A stretch of 62,000 nucleotides of DNA from Symbiodinium natans (Eukaryota > Sar > Dinophyceae > Suessiales > Symbiodiniaceae), in contig CAJNDS010002684.1 in the NCBI GenBank assembly GCA_905221605.1, forward strand, positions 1 through 62,000, read 5' to 3'. The number at the start of each line of letters is the position of its first letter. Position 1 is the first letter of the stretch. This document shows positions 1 through 13,555 of this stretch, piece by piece. A program made the position numbers and the translations under genes. A model generated the notes under the pieces. The model did not search any database and was not told the DNA's origin. It saw only the letters and a program-made list of their open reading frames with translations.

Positions 1-2519
1 GCGCTGGGCTCACCAGTTCGCGCGGCGATCAGGGCGGCCAGCGGCCGCAGCACTTGGCCACCACAACGGTATAAACTGGAGTCCCAGTGCTGGGCACTGC
101 ACCAGCGTACGCTGCAGTGAGAACGCTTGCCGCTTGTGGTCTTCGTACATCGCACAGGTGGCCTGGTTGACATACCCCCCCGAGTTCTGAGCGTTCTCCA
201 CCTCCACAAGCAGCAGTCACTGCTATCCAAGAGCGACTCGGCGGCGGCAGCGTCCAGAGCGCCAGACAAGTCACCGCAAAGGGCTCGCCAGGTCGCTGTC
301 TGTGGACAGGGCAGGTCGGCGAGCGCATCAAACAGTCCTGGCCAATGGCAACCCGCTTTGTGAGTGTGCTGGTTGCAGAACTCGAGCCCACCCACCGGGG
401 CTCCGCGAACTGGCCAGCGCGTGGAACGAAGCCGGCACTCTACCCGACTCCTGGCGGCAATGAGGACGTCGGCCAAGGATGAGGTGACCTCAGGAGTGAA
501 TGACGATTTTGCGTCGGCTCCGGACGCTGGCGTCTCGCGAAAGGGGTGAAGACAATTGCAGCCAGGAGGTGAACTCAGAGGTGAAGTTGCGGGTTGGCGG
601 CGAAGAATGAACTGCAGCTACAAAACAGACTGACCCGGGAGCACACTGGCTAAGTTTGCAACAGGTTGCACCTCGGACAACACCGCCAGAGCAACCCAAG
701 GTGGGAAATGTGGCTGGAACGGGTGGGCTCACCAAAGAAAGGACCTGCGAAGGGGCGCGTGCATGTTCGTGAGCGCAAGAGGAGAGACGGCGGAGGTGCT
801 GGGCACGCTTGGCAAGCCACATATCAAAACGAAAGCGGCCGCGAAAGATCAAAAGACGGGTTCCAACCAAAGCCAAGGACAGCGATCAATGTGGCGCAGC
901 AGGCATCTACCTCTCCAGCTCAAAGGGCTGGGTCCTCAGATAGGCTTTCCTGAGAGACTGGGTTCCTTTATCGTTTGGGGCTACGTAACCAGTAGCCCCG
1001 ACGGGGCTGGATTCACACTGGGAGCGGAGCCCAGCCCGTCGTCTGCGAGACGCCGTCGACAGCAGCCTCCCATGGCAGCAGGTTCCGAAGTTCACTCCAG
1101 GGCTGCAACGCGGACGAGTACATGCGCAAGTTCTCAAGGAGATGTGGCCGGCAGAGCACCGGTGAGAGCTACTACATTGCCGCAAATATGGTGGTGGAAG
1201 GCGGAATGATGTGGGAGGCTCCTGGAAAAAGGGCGGCAGGTATGCCTGGAAGTGTTGCTCGTGCATTGAGTCGTTTCGACGGACCGTTCAAGGAAAGGTC
1301 AGAAGCGAGCCACCGTCATGTTCGGGATGGACGTCGTCCTTTCGAGGTAGAACTTGTGTAAGGCCCTCGGCCACAGGACGGGCGCATCTTCCGACCCTGG
1401 CACCATCACACTACATATTTTTCAGAATGTCACGCCAAAAATGCAAGGATGGTCCCGACCCCACCTGGCGAACAAGGAGAGGACGAGGGGAAGAGAATCC
1501 TGGCGTGGGCGCCTTGGGAGATGAAAAGGCGAGAGGATCCTGCACCATCGGAAAAGGAGGTCGAAGACAAGGAAGACTCTCCATGTGCTGAAGCGTGCCT
1601 CACGCAAACAAGCTTGTGCGAAAAACAAAGGAAATTCCGCTGCGCGAAGCATTCGGTGCAGCAGCACGACACCTGTTTTGCTTGGGAAAACGTAGACCCG
1701 GAATCGGGCCTCCTTCCCCCTGACCCAACCCTTTCCCCCCCCCCCGGCGGACCCCCCCCCCCCAATCGCTTGGAGGAGCTGCAAGCCGATGCCGTGGGGG
1801 GTCCCGCCTTCGGTGGCTCCTATGAAACGCGCGAATTTGGCTGTTTTTGGACCCCCTCCCTCCTGCCACACCCCTGAAACCAGTCTGAACCCTCCCCGCT
1901 TCCTGACCAGAAACCCTCGTTCCTCCTTTCCTGTCCGTGGGGCCAGGCTGCCGAGGCGGCGCGCGCAAGCGTTTACAATTAAATGGTTGCAGTTTAAAAA
2001 CACACGATTCCATGCCCAAAACGACGAACGTTTCCAGGAGCCATGCAAACAGAGCGTAGCCTCCATAAAGTACCGCCATAGCATCACCTCATAGCCTGCT
2101 GCTGTGAACCAGCAGGTTGTGAAGGCACATGTGGGGTAGCCAGTTCCCCGACCAGACAACCCAGACGTGGCTCACGCAACCCCGGAGTTTCTTTTGAAAC
2201 ACAAGCGAAGGCAAAGCAAACAAGAAGTCTGTGATGCCTGCAACAGCACACCTAGCGGCTGTATGCTGTGCATACTTAACTAAGGGTGTTTCTCAGCATG
2301 AAAAGAACGGAGGCGGTCGACGTGCAGCGTTGCAACTAGGACCTATCGCCAAGGCGAGTTGCTTCAGGGCTAGGCGGCTAAGCGGGCCTAACTAAACCGT
2401 TGAAACCAAATCTCACAGAAGACTCTATGATGTCTGCAATGGACTCAAAAGCCTTTCCCCATCGCGAACGCCCGTTGCTCCTCGTCGAGCAGGACGTCCT
2501 GCACACCCGCAACAGAAAG
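1..2519. other. Gene-poor region, no supported gene
   Basis: Mixed-composition DNA with short overlapping open frames on both strands, none with a recognisable domain or a consistent coding signal. A C-rich low-complexity run lies near 1733-1764. The 245-codon minus-strand frame at 1422-2159 is arginine/glycine rich across the C-rich run and looks like chance. I see no tRNA- or rRNA-like structure. Confidence 0.6.
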
Positions 2520-2765
2520 TGAGCAGCACACCACCCAACCCACCCCCACCAACCCACCCATTCGCCCGCACACACGCAAGCGCACGCAAGCGCAAGCGCA
2601 CGCACACACGCACGCAGGCACGCACGTACGCACGCACGCACGCACGTACGCACGCACGCACGCAAGCGCACGCAAGCGCAAGCGCCCGCACGCACTCACT
2701 CACTCACTCACTCACACATCTCACATCTCACATCTCACTTCTCACATCTGACTTCTCACTTCTCA

Positions 2766-2798
<33 letters not shown>

Positions 2799-2866
2799 AA
2801 GCACCCGCCCACGCACGCCCGCCAACGCACGCACGCACGCACACACGCACCGCTGCTTTCCAAACA
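2520..2866. repeat. Compound microsatellite (CGCA/CACG, CTCA, CATCT, CA)
   Basis: A run of purine-pyrimidine alternating short tandem repeats: ACGC/CGCA-type tetranucleotides at 2560-2690, CTCA and CATCTCA at 2690-2765, (CA)n at about 2767-2794, then more CGCA units to about 2850. Open frames across it (for example an Arg/Thr-rich one on plus) are artefacts of the repeat. Alternating CG/CA tracts like this can adopt Z-DNA. Confidence 0.9.
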
Positions 2867-4393
2867 ATGTTGAAACTCGTAATTTTCATAGCATTAACCT
2901 TTAACACAAATAGAATCGCAACACGAAAATCCCAATTCATATTAGTAGTAGCAGTGGTTGTCGAGGGCGCCCTTGGGTTTTGCTTGGTGGGGGGAGTGGG
3001 GGGTGGTACTCCCTTAGCACCCTTTTAAACACTTTAAACAGACATGTAGGGTTAACAAACCCGGTGCTGTGGGTGCTGCTTTCAACTACTACACACAGAA
3101 ATGTCGAACGAGCATGAACGAGCATCAGACGTAATTTTAATAATTACTGCGAAGGATATGTAGAACAAAATGCAGTGTCGGGAAGAGACGAGAGGTCAAT
3201 GTGGGAGAAGCGAAGGGACGCCCGGGGAGAGGAGGGACAGCCCGGTCGAGACAGACTCCCGAGAACCTGCGCTTTAATTCGGGGGAACATGTTAGGGGAG
3301 GCCCCAAGAAGCAAAACAATTAGAAGGATGTCGGGGGGACATCTAGATTTCAAGTGTTTGAAAGGTCCAAAGGAATGGATCTGTTAATTGTGCATTTTTC
3401 TGCTTCAAGTGTCAGAAAGGGCCCAAAGGAATGGATTTGTTCACCGTATATCATTCTGTTTCAACAAGCAAAACAATAATTTGGAGGACATCAAAACAAG
3501 TACCCCCTCCCGCATTCTCCGCATTCTCCGGGCCCCGGGCCTGGCGGACGTGCTCCCGGATGGCCTGCGCCAGTGGAACCTGGACTCCTGACAGAACGTG
3601 ATGCTGCAGCTTCTTGCTCTCGGCTCTCTTACTATGCTCACAATTTGGTGCAAGATCAGAAACAGCAAAACAGGGGCGTGGAAAAAGTGCGAGAGACATC
3701 CTCCTGTGACAACTTTTTACGAGACATGCCCACCCCAAGAAAATGGATGGACCGTCTGGCACCCCACTGGAACTTTGTGCCTCTGCACCGGATTCCCTCA
3801 TTCTTTTGGGGTTTGCGCCAGTGGGTGAGAGAAACAAAACCCCCATATGAGATAAGGAAAAAGAGACTCTCGGAGAATCCCTTCTCCTCAGGTCTCCTCA
3901 CTCATTTTTGCAAAATTTTCTCTCTTCTGTCACTAGTTTTGTTCTTTGCCCTTTGACTCGGCCGAGGCAGCTCCCACAACACACACGCACACATATCCTA
4001 GAACCCTAGGCACAAGCTTCACAATTGCAGCAAGCACACGAAAACACTGCCGACACTGCAAGCATGTCTGCCACTGCTAAGGCAAACAAGGCTTTCACAG
4101 CTGGGAAACTAGACAAAGAAGGGGAAGGCTGTTGGGGTTCGTTCAGGCTAGCTACGGTTCGGTGCAAGACAAGAAATGAAAGGAACATCCCCGGCTATCC
4201 TCCTGCGAACCTGAGATTCTATGAACTTAGCAGAAGGCCGGAAGAGGTTAATCAAAGGCAAGAATATTCTCACTGAGCGCTGCTTAGGGTTTGGTGTCTT
4301 GACAACCGCTTGCCATCACATTGCCATCACTCACAACGCCGCTCCTCCTCTAAAAACCGAGGGCGCGCGAGCATCGCTAATGGCCTGTGCAAA

Positions 4394-4395
<2 letters not shown>
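2867..4395. other. Non-coding; short tandem duplication at 3350-3441
   Basis: No gene recognised. Two copies of an imperfect segment of about 40 bp stand next to each other (3350-3387 and 3402-3441; shared core CCAAAGGAATGGAT, preceded by TTCAAGTGT). The rest is unique-looking sequence with only short open frames. Confidence 0.5.

Positions 4396-4432
<37 letters not shown>
4396..4432. repeat. (AG)n microsatellite
   Basis: About 18 uninterrupted AG dinucleotides. Confidence 0.95.
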
Positions 4433-4436
<4 letters not shown>

Positions 4437-7400
4437 GGGGAGTGACTCGGAGTTACTGTGAGCAAACCTTGAAGTGGCCCGCGGAGTGACCCCCTCCTAA
4501 GGTGGATTTGTTCCGGCATTCGTGGTTTGCTCTTTTTTGATCTCTTTTTGGAATGTGCGATTTGGTTCCGGAGTCCCCGACCTTCCAGCCACACTTTGCA
4601 AGGAAAAAGGCCAGATTGCGATCAAGACCTTGAACGAAGGCTTCTGCAACCGCCGAGATGCCAGGATGCTCCTTGCCTAGCACGATCAAAACGGGACTCA
4701 GGGCTTTCAGGAAGTTGAGGCTTATAGGTTCAAGAGTTTTTTTCGGGACAAGCGAACCTGCTTTTGAGCAGTGTCGAAGTATTGAACTCTGAATTGCCTG
4801 TGTCACGAAGCTGAGCTCTCGAAAGGCTCTAATCTGACACCAATGCCTTGTGCGGCACTGCTTGCATTTGTTTAGTATTTGTTCAGGAAGCGCTTAAGTG
4901 TTGTGCCTGGCAGAAATCTTTGCCACCCTCGACGTGAGGTTGCTTGATTTCTGCGGAGGCGTACCCCCCCCCCCTGACCTTGCTCCCCCCTTCCACCCCC
5001 CTTCCACCCCCCCCCCTCCCCCGTGGCTTTTTCCTCCAACCATCTTCTGGACATAACACACGATGAGGGCCATGCGCGTTTAGGGCAAGCGCAAATTTAA
5101 CCAGCTCGAATCGTAGGCCCGCCCCCACCCCCTTCTAGGTCGGAGCGCGGAGTTGTAGGCATGGGTCAGAGTTGAGGATTTTCGGGTTTCCTCACCACGA
5201 ATCCCCTCCCCAAACAGCTTGAACCCTTTAACTGGCAGCCCGTTGTGTGACTTTCTTTTTCTTTTGTACACAGCAGGTGTGTGGGCGGTGCAGACCCCGC
5301 CTCCCCAGCCCCCCCCCCCCTCCCCCATGTTCTTGTCACAACTTTCTCCGTCCAGCGGCAGGAAGTAGGAAGGCTCCCACATCGGTTAACGATCAGTGCA
5401 ATTAGCAAAAGGGTCGGGATCGAAGTAAATCTCAAACAACTATCTCCGTGGATCTTGTTTCCCGTCCCTCTGGCTGTTGCCATGTCGCCAAGGATGCAGA
5501 TATTCTGGAAGACAGCGAAATAGGCTTTGCAGCTGTCGGGATCTTCGAAGTTCACAAAAGCCAGCTTGGCCCACGGCAAGTAAACCTGAATTATGACAAA
5601 GACCATTGAGGACCAATGTGTTGACATGTTGTTTTGTTCGTGTCCGACAATGCGACTCACTCTACTCAATGCCCTTCTCTGAGCGGCAAAGTCATATCTT
5701 GGAACCAGACAGCCTCGGTGCAAAGGGCACGTTTGTCCTATTTAGATATGTACAGAAGGCAAAACTCACAAATGAATTGTCTGAATTGTTCTGAATTCTG
5801 CAGAACACCAAGAGCTGCTGTGGTGACGTTGAGCATCGTCATCAGCTCCGGGTAGGACATCTTCGAAGAGCTTCGCAACACCAGGGTCGTAGTACCTCAG
5901 CTTTTTGCACTTCAATTGACGATTCGAATGCAGTGGTTTCTCAGTATTTGCTCAGCATGTTTCAATATTTAAGTATTTTCAGAAATGCATTTAGAATGAG
6001 TGCCATACCATCACTCAGCGTGTCGGTCCCATGGAGCGAGGCATGCATTGCGGTCGCTTGCCTTGGTTCACTTGGGCCATAGAACAGTGCAACAGAAAGC
6101 ACTTAGAAGCAAACAAGCAAAGCAGCGATTCGCTTTTTTATGCTTCCGGGGGTCACCCTTTCGCATCATGCTAGGTAGCTGCTAGGTGCCCTGTGGCGAC
6201 ATGGCTGCGGGCCAGGAACCGACTCTGAAGTTGGGAAAAATTGCACACCGCAGCTACACCGCAGCTACACTGCAGCTACACGGATCTCGCGACATGTCAA
6301 AAGTGTGGACCTTCAAAGATGGTCGCTGGTGTTCACCGGGCCCGTGACAGCACTCTGGTTTACCTGTTCAGTCGTACTTGATGTCAGACCTTCCGGACAC
6401 ATTCACAGATTCTCACAAATCAGGGGCACATTTTTTCAATACCTTCGTGTCAGGTGTCCATGTATCGTTGCTTACCCTTGTCGCCCCTCTCCTTCTGATC
6501 GCCGACAGGGCTTTTCGAAGCGACACTATCCACTCAGAATCTACGCTTTGAATCCACATGCTTCCACAACCCGGTCCTGCGATGAAGGGAACACATGAAG
6601 GGAACACAGGAAGGGCACACACGAAGGAAACGAAGGAAACGAAGGAAACACATGAAGCACAGAGGAAGCATGAGAAACAACTCCTGGTTCCGGTTTTGCG
6701 CCGCCCTCATAAGCATCGGTTGGCTTAGTGGCAACTTAGTGGCTTCGTGTTTCTTGGTTTCATTCCGTAGTTTGGCGCCGCCCTCAGAAGTAGTGGTTAG
6801 TCCCTTTTGGCGCCACCCTTTGAAGCATCTGTGGACTTTTCATTTATGCCTAAGTACATGTTATGTTGAAACTGGTTGGCTGAAGAGGGAATGGAGCTAA
6901 CAACGAGGGTTAGCTCAGAAAGTTTTGACCCATTTCAGAGAAGGCTCTGTAAAGACTCCTCACGTCAGTTCTTCCGCAGTCGCGATTCACAAACAAGTGC
7001 ATAATCTTTGCCCTGGCGAAATGCCTCTTGGACTAATGTTGAAGGCTTTTGTGAAGCGCAATTGACGCTTGTTCTTGGGTGCGATGCGCATGGTGCTTGA
7101 GAAGTAGACGCATAAAAACGTTTGCATGGCTTGGGCGTATGCTTCGAAGCGCTTGTTCAAAGTATGCTGTAAGATGCTGTTGTAGTTGAACGTAGGTGCT
7201 ATTGTGGGTTCAGGAGTAAGTTCGGGTTTTGAGTGCAAAGGGCAACTGCCTTGAGGACAAGGTGTGGAGGTTTGGGGCATTGAGAGTTGAGGGGACTTGA
7301 GAGAGTTGAGGGGAATTGAGGGGAAGTGAGGGGAGTTGAATGGTTGGACTTGAAGACTTCACTGGTCGGGCTCCGATGGGCTCCGTGCAGTTGATGATGA

Positions 7401-8100
7401 TGACGACTTGAAGAGTTCTATTGTGAAAGGGTCAATGACAGCACTCACCCTGACGGTATGGCGGCGACGGCTGATGGTTCATGGATTGCGCCGCTAGCTG
7501 GTCAAAGTCCGTCCAAGGTCAAGTTACGAAGGGATCTCACGAAGAGCAGAGGAAGAGCAAAGGAACACCGGGACATTGCTTCCAGCGAGGTGCTTCAATG
7601 ACATTCGCGCAAGTTTGTACGAATTTCACAGCAACATCGGTGAGGTGCCCCGCGCCTCGGGAAGCTTCAAGATGTCCCAGGGTGGCAAGTCCAGTGCCGC
7701 ACCCAACCGCCTCTCGGCGAAGAACTTGAGTGTCACCAGCAACTTGTCCAGTTCTCACCAGTGTCTGAAAGAAAGTCCAAGGCGGGCACAAGCCACCCTG
7801 CCACAAGTCCTTCAGGATCCCAGCAGTGCCCCCGAAACTGAAACGGAGCGGAAGAGGGAGGGAAAAAGCAAAAGCAAGCGGCCCCCCTGCCTTCGCAACC
7901 TGAGCTGTCAAAGGCATTGTCAGGAATTCTCAGAGGAAGCCCCCCCGCACTCACCCTATGAGCCTATGAATCTGGTCCCGGTCCTCTCGTCGCTGAGCTT
8001 CCTACGTGGAGCGGAAGCGACAACTCTGATTCGGTCTCCTGTCAGCACTTGCCAGCACTTGCCATGGTCAACGGGCTTCAGCGGAGGCTGCGCCTCACCG
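4433..8100. other. Non-coding region with minor tandem repeats
   Basis: No supported gene. It contains C-rich runs at 4965-5022 and 5300-5325. An 11-bp tandem repeat (CAGCTACACCG-type) lies at about 6244-6281, a GAAGGAAAC-type repeat at about 6590-6652, and GAGGGGAnTTGA-type repeats at about 7280-7340. The 178-codon plus-strand frame at 7576-8112 is Ser/Pro/Arg rich without a recognisable domain and is not called. Confidence 0.5.
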
Positions 8101-11100
8101 TTGAAAGTCTGATGCACAAGACTGAGGAAGCCATTCCGCCTTGGTTTGCAAACCTGACACCCGATTCTTCATGTGGCACTCGCTTAAGTATCCTGTTTTT
8201 TCATTATACCATTTAGACATGTATACTTTAATACCATGTTCCAAGGGCCTCAAGGGCCCCCCCAATATTGGGCCCCTGAGACAATGTTGGACCTGGGCCT
8301 CCTCTGAGACCCTCCCTGGGACCCAGCAACACGACATAAAGAAAACACGCCGATGCACCGACTGGCACACCGGACCGAAATGATCTCACATAATCCGGGA
8401 GGTCAAGCAATTCGGACAAGTGGGACAAACTGAAACATTTTCCTCTTTTCCTCCTGTCATGTCAACTGTGTCAATCGACTCAACAGTTGCCAGGATCGGA
8501 CAGTGACGGTGCGCTCAACCCGAATGTGGCAGGCCGATCTCACCACAACGAGAGAGAAAGCCTCAACAAACTAGAAAAACACTGAAAAACACTCTCAAAA
8601 CGAGCACACTTCTCAACATGGTCAACGTCAGCCGTAGAAACGAGTCTGGCCATGCCCACGGAGCCGAGACATGCTCCGCTCCTCCACACCTGCACTCGCA
8701 TAGCTTCACGAAACACGTGAGTTTTGTGTTTTGAGCCAAATCTCTCCAAGATACCGGGTTCCGCGACCCTTAGAACCAAGGTTTAGGGAGTTTTGACGTG
8801 TCTTTTGATGTGCTTTGAAAGTTGACACAACGCTCACAACGCTCACAGTTCTGCAGTCAGCGTACAAAGGCCCCCGGATGCGGAAAGGTTGGCTGCGGTA
8901 AGGAGCCCAGATGAGCCCAGTGCCTGCACAAGAAAATGATGTAGTGTTACGCGCTTTTCGTAACGATGCGTCGAACAAGAACTCTTTGGAAACGCTTCGG
9001 GGATGCCACCGTGCCTGTAACATCTCAAGGGCGCCAAGAACCACCCCCTCAACCTCCCCCCTATACAGGCCGATCGTCACCCTTTTATACCCTTTTCAAC
9101 TCTGACCCACGGAAGATATTTCGGGGGAAGCTGCAGCAGCGCTGAGCTGGCTTACGTAGTGATCGTTTCCTTGAGATTTCCTCTACGTTTTTGATACAGG
9201 CGCAGAAGTAGACAACACATGTCTAAGGAGAACAAGTAACCCCATGCCAGAGTTTGAGAGATGGGCACCTGGGATGGCTGTTGTCTGCGAGAATGCGTCC
9301 CATTAGGCTCTTTCTTGCTTGGATCCACACCGCAAAAAACGTGCTCTTGCTAGGTTCAGAACCGTCAGCATTGTTTGGGGAAAACTTTGAAGGCAGATTT
9401 CTCATTGAAGAAAATTGGAGATGCAGGGAGTTACTGCTCGGATTACAGTACCGCCATGGTCGTCTGCTTTCGTGTTCTTTCATTGCGCAGCTGAAGACCT
9501 GTTGGCAACTCTCGCGAGTTTTGTTTCCAGGCTGCGCCAAACGGTTCCAAGACGTTCCATAACGCTCTACTCGGCCTCCCCATTGGTCACTCTGTAGGGG
9601 TCCTAAATGTCTTTTGATGCGCCAAGCACTAGTCTTACAAGTCTTGTCCGGACCTTTGGGCTTGCTTTCGTGCATTGCGTCCGATCCAACTGGGGTCAAA
9701 ACACGTCGCTACCTTTGGCTGGCGGCAGTGCCTCGCCAAGACGGCTCTTGTCAACATTTGTCAACATTGGTCAACATTTGTCAACCTGCAAAGCGCCATG
9801 AAGTTCGGCATGAGCTGGCTTTTCCCTGCATTTTGCCTGGCACGCGACTGTTCGCCTGCAAGCCCGGAAAGTTGCAGCACACTCAGGCGGCGGCAAGCAA
9901 GAGAAGCAGGCGACAGCTGAAACGCAACCACCTCGGGCAACTTTCAGCATGACAACAGTGTCTGCTCAAACAGAGCTTTGAATGACAACTACAGCTCTCT
10001 TGGGCTTGATCGAAATCATCGATGCAGACACATCCGTAGATGGTCGAAGCATATCGATTTTTGATTTCGCCGAAGTTCTGGACCAAACTCCATTGCAGGC
10101 GGTCGCATCCGCCCGTCGCAAGCCACAACTTGGCCGCTAGCCCAAGCAAGGGCAAGGTCGGAGAATCCAATTGAGAAGCAAAACGAAGGTTTTGCGACAG
10201 TGTTGTTTCTGCGCAGTTTCAGTCCCAAACCCCACCCCCGCCCTAACTTTTCGGACTGAAAGAACATTGCCAACACGGCGCTGACACGCCCCCTCGCCCC
10301 CCACGCACGCTCAGCGGCGATGCGCTCCAAGACTGTTGCGAGGAGAGCCAATAGCGCGAGTCACGCCGAGACCCACAACTGTCAGGCATAACATCTTCGT
10401 GCCTTGGACTGTTGAACCTACGAATGCTTTACGCAAGAAGAAAGATGGCTTTTTTCAAGTCTTCTTTTGGACAGTAACAAGACCGCGTCCGCGGTGACGT
10501 ATGGGCAACGACAGCCGTGGGTCCAAGCTACCAAGGTATGCTTATGTTGTATTTCCCGAACCATTGAGCCCAATCGTGTGGTCGACCCCCAACAATACCT
10601 TTGGACCAGCGCAGCTCCGATGTTGCAGAATCCGAAACGAGCTCGCCGAACTCGGCGACATGAATACTCAAAAGTAGCACAGTAAAACCTACAACCTAAA
10701 CGGACCATTCCCATCCATGCCCTCTCTTTTGGCTCGAGGACGAGTGGACAAGCAACGGACATGTGACAAACATGTGGCCTGGCATGCGCAGAAATGCGCA
10801 GAGGTGCTTGCAGAAGGCAAAATGGGCAAATCGAAAGCAACATCTAGTGTGCAATTTTCACACATGACACGTGTCACACATGTCGACACACACACACACA
10901 GACACAAAGCGCTCTAGAGCGTTTAGACTTTCTACGACACCACGTGCACACAGGGCGTGTTCTCTGCACAAAGAAGACCACAGAAGGGCAGGATTCGGAA
11001 TATTACGGATTCTGGAGGCCCCCGCTCGAGGCCCGTCAACGCAGATGCGAGGACCTGGTGAGACTCCGCGTGGAACTCTGCGTGGGGCTCCCCCTGGTGG

Positions 11101-12370
11101 GATCTGTCGGACTCCCCGTGGGTCTCCGGGTCGGGCAGCGGGTCCTTGTCGGCTGCACTGTCGCGTCACTCGAAATCTCTGCAATCTGCAAAATCACTCG
11201 CCATCCATGTGTCTCCTGATGCTCCTTGATAAGTCGCCGGCACTTGTTTCCCCGATACGTCCTGAGCCTGTGGAAAGGGGACTGTGGCAGAAGGAAGATA
11301 TGGGAGAGAAGTAGAGAAGAGGAATCTGAGTGAAAAGCAGATCTGAGCGGAAAGCATTTTTTGGAAGAATTTCTCAGGGAGAGGCAGGCAGCTCTCGCGC
11401 ATGGCTGATATATCGCGCGCCTCCGCCCGCGCCTCCTCCACCTCCTCGGGATCCGAGTTGGAACTCCCGCAATCGTTGGCGGCGCTCTGACAAGGACGCG
11501 TACCACGCCTCAGTCGGAGAGATCTCAGGCGAATTCATGTTTTTTGCCCTCCGGCTACCATGAATGCCTGCCATGCCTGCAAGAAAAGCTGAGGAAGTCA
11601 GAAAAATTGCGAGAGCCCAAAGAGAATGTGAACTAATCAAGAGTCCTGAATCAAAAGTTAAAGCGGCCTCTCAGGCCTCGACGTTCGCGGAGCTGATGCA
11701 GCTGTCCCTGTCCTTTGCCACTGCCGCATTAGTGCTGCATGTGCCGCATGCAGGCTTGTGACATCTCCTCGATGATCTGCGGCAGCTTGCCTGCAACACC
11801 AATGCGATACCACCTTGCATGCGCAACCCAGTGACCCGGCCGGCAAGCAAGTCCAGCAGACTCCTGGCACGGTTGTGCTCTCTCGTTTAATTAGGGGGCT
11901 CCCAGCTTCTGTGTCACCTTCAGGAGCACCTGACTCTTAGTTCCTATAGCCTAGCTTTCAAGCACTGTCCAGACCAAAGGTGCGCACAGCGCTCCTCGGC
12001 GCTGTTTTCTCTCCTTCTTCTCTCCCTTCTTCTCTCCCTCTTGTCTTCCTTCTTATCTTCCTTCTTCTTTCTCCTTCTTCTTCTCTCACTGTACTCTCCT
12101 GAGGAACTCGAGCGATGCAAAGCCTGGTGGACCAACCTCAGAAACAGATCAGGTCCCAAAACCACTGGGAAGTGATGTGGCCCCCAAAGCACGTCTCTGT
12201 GCGCACATCTCTGTGCACATCTCACATCTCTGCACACCAAAACTCTTGACCGGCGGCATCCCAAAGCTCCTGGGCCTTAGCTCTCAGTGGGCGCATCTCC
12301 TGAATACAACTTTGTGACACCATAGTTCATAGCTCAACAGCGCAAATGCCCAGAGTCTCTGAGTAGTACC
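8101..12370. other. Non-coding region with minor tandem repeats
   Basis: No supported gene. Present are four GTCAACATT(T/G)-type units at about 9745-9788, a short CA run at 10888-10903, and a pyrimidine tract of CTTCTTCTC-type units at about 12000-12090. The antisense of that tract gives a spurious Lys/Arg/Glu-rich open frame. No tRNA or snRNA could be recognised. Confidence 0.5.
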
Positions 12371-12371
12371 T

Positions 12372-12465
12372 CCGTACATTTCCGTACATACCTCCGTACA
12401 TTTCCGTACATACCTCCGTACCTCCGTACCTCGGTACCTAGGTACCTCTCTCTCTCTCTCTCATT
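12372..12465. repeat. CCGTACAT tandem repeat and CT run
   Basis: Alternating units of ACCTCCGTACAT and TTCCGTACAT run from 12372 to about 12430. They degenerate into CCTCGGTACCTAGGTACC and then (CT)n at about 12448-12464. Confidence 0.85.
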
Positions 12466-12797
12466 CTCTGTGGAGTGCGGTGCTCTCTTTCCTGCGGCTC
12501 TCGGGCCCGAGCCAAAGCCTCTGGGGCAGTTGCCTGGGTCACATTTCAATCATTTCACATTTTCACAGAAGCTCAAAGCTCTCTTCTTTTTGACGCCCCT
12601 AGTTGAACTGAGAAGCATTTTCTCTCGTGTCGGAGAAGAGGTGGCTGCAAAGGATTTGCGGCCTCAGCAACAATCAACAATCAAGGCCAGGCCTTCTCAC
12701 GTTCTGTTTCTTTTTAACACGTTGAAGGATTTTTGAGATGCTTTCCCCACCCTCGGTGTGGGGTTGTTAGATTTTAAACTCAACTCTTCTTCTCACG

Positions 12798-12978
12798 GGT
12801 CTACTCCTCGCTCATCCCTGGAGTGCCCAACCGCAGATTTTCCCCGGAGTGCCCAGCCCCAGAGTCTCCCTGGGGTGCCCAACCCCAGAGTCTCCCTGGA
12901 GTGCCCACCAGAGTGTCCCCGGAGTGCCCGTGGAGTGCCTCAGAGTCTCCCTGGAGTGCCCAACCCAGAGTATCTCTA
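12798..12978. repeat. Tandem repeat of about 27 bp
   Basis: Six or so imperfect units share the cores GGAGTGCCCAACC and CAGAGTCTCCCT. Unit length varies because some copies are truncated (12905-12945). Open frames read through it but have no independent support. Confidence 0.85.
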
Positions 12979-13088
12979 CTAAGAGAGGGCGGGGATGTTC
13001 GAAGTAAAATAATTGAGACGCTTTTTCCCGAAAGCATCGCGAAGGGTTCTTCCGTGCGGAGCCCTCTGACCCAACAACATAGACTGAA

Positions 13089-13436
13089 GTGCATAGAGTG
13101 AAGTGCATAGAGTGAAGTGCATAGAGTGAAGCGCATAGAGTGAAGCGCGCAGAGTGAAGTGCATAGAGTGAAGAGCATAGAGTCGAGTGAAGCACATAGA
13201 GTGAAGTGCAATAGAGTGAAGTGCATAGAGAGAAGTGCATAGAGTAAAGCGCATAGAGTCAAGTGCATAGAGTCAAGTGCATAGAGTCAAGAGCATAGAG
13301 TGAAGCGCATAGAGTGAGGTTCAATAGAGTGAAGTGCAATAGAGTGAAGTGCATAGAGTGAAGTGCATAGAGTGAATTGCATAGAGTGAAGTGCGTAGAG
13401 TGAATTGCATAGAGTGAAGCGCATAGAGTGAAGTAG
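13089..13436. repeat. Tandem array of a 13-16 bp GCATAGAGTGAAGT unit
   Basis: About 24 copies of GTGAAGTGCATAGA-type units with point variants (GCGCATAGAG, TCAAGTGCATAGAG). The minus strand yields long Leu/His/Phe/Cys-rich frames (ALHSMHFTLC-like), a translation artefact of the short unit. Confidence 0.92.
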
Positions 13437-13555
13437 AAGTTAATAGAAATTACGAGATTTACGTAGAATTTAGTAGACCTTCGTACCTTGTCCTAGATGT
13501 CTTAATTAAAATTACTCTTTCTAAGGCGGCGGGCTGGGTTGACATCGCCAATCGG

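Noticed and set aside
1422-2159. 245-codon minus frame
   Set aside because: Spans a C-rich low-complexity run, has no motif and overlaps three other open frames.
10871-11506. Possible host exons (147- and 156-codon frames)
   Set aside because: Frames overlap on both strands and have no domain; splice sites cannot be judged without transcripts.
12801-13268. Leu/His/Phe-rich frames on minus
   Set aside because: Translation of the 14-bp tandem unit.
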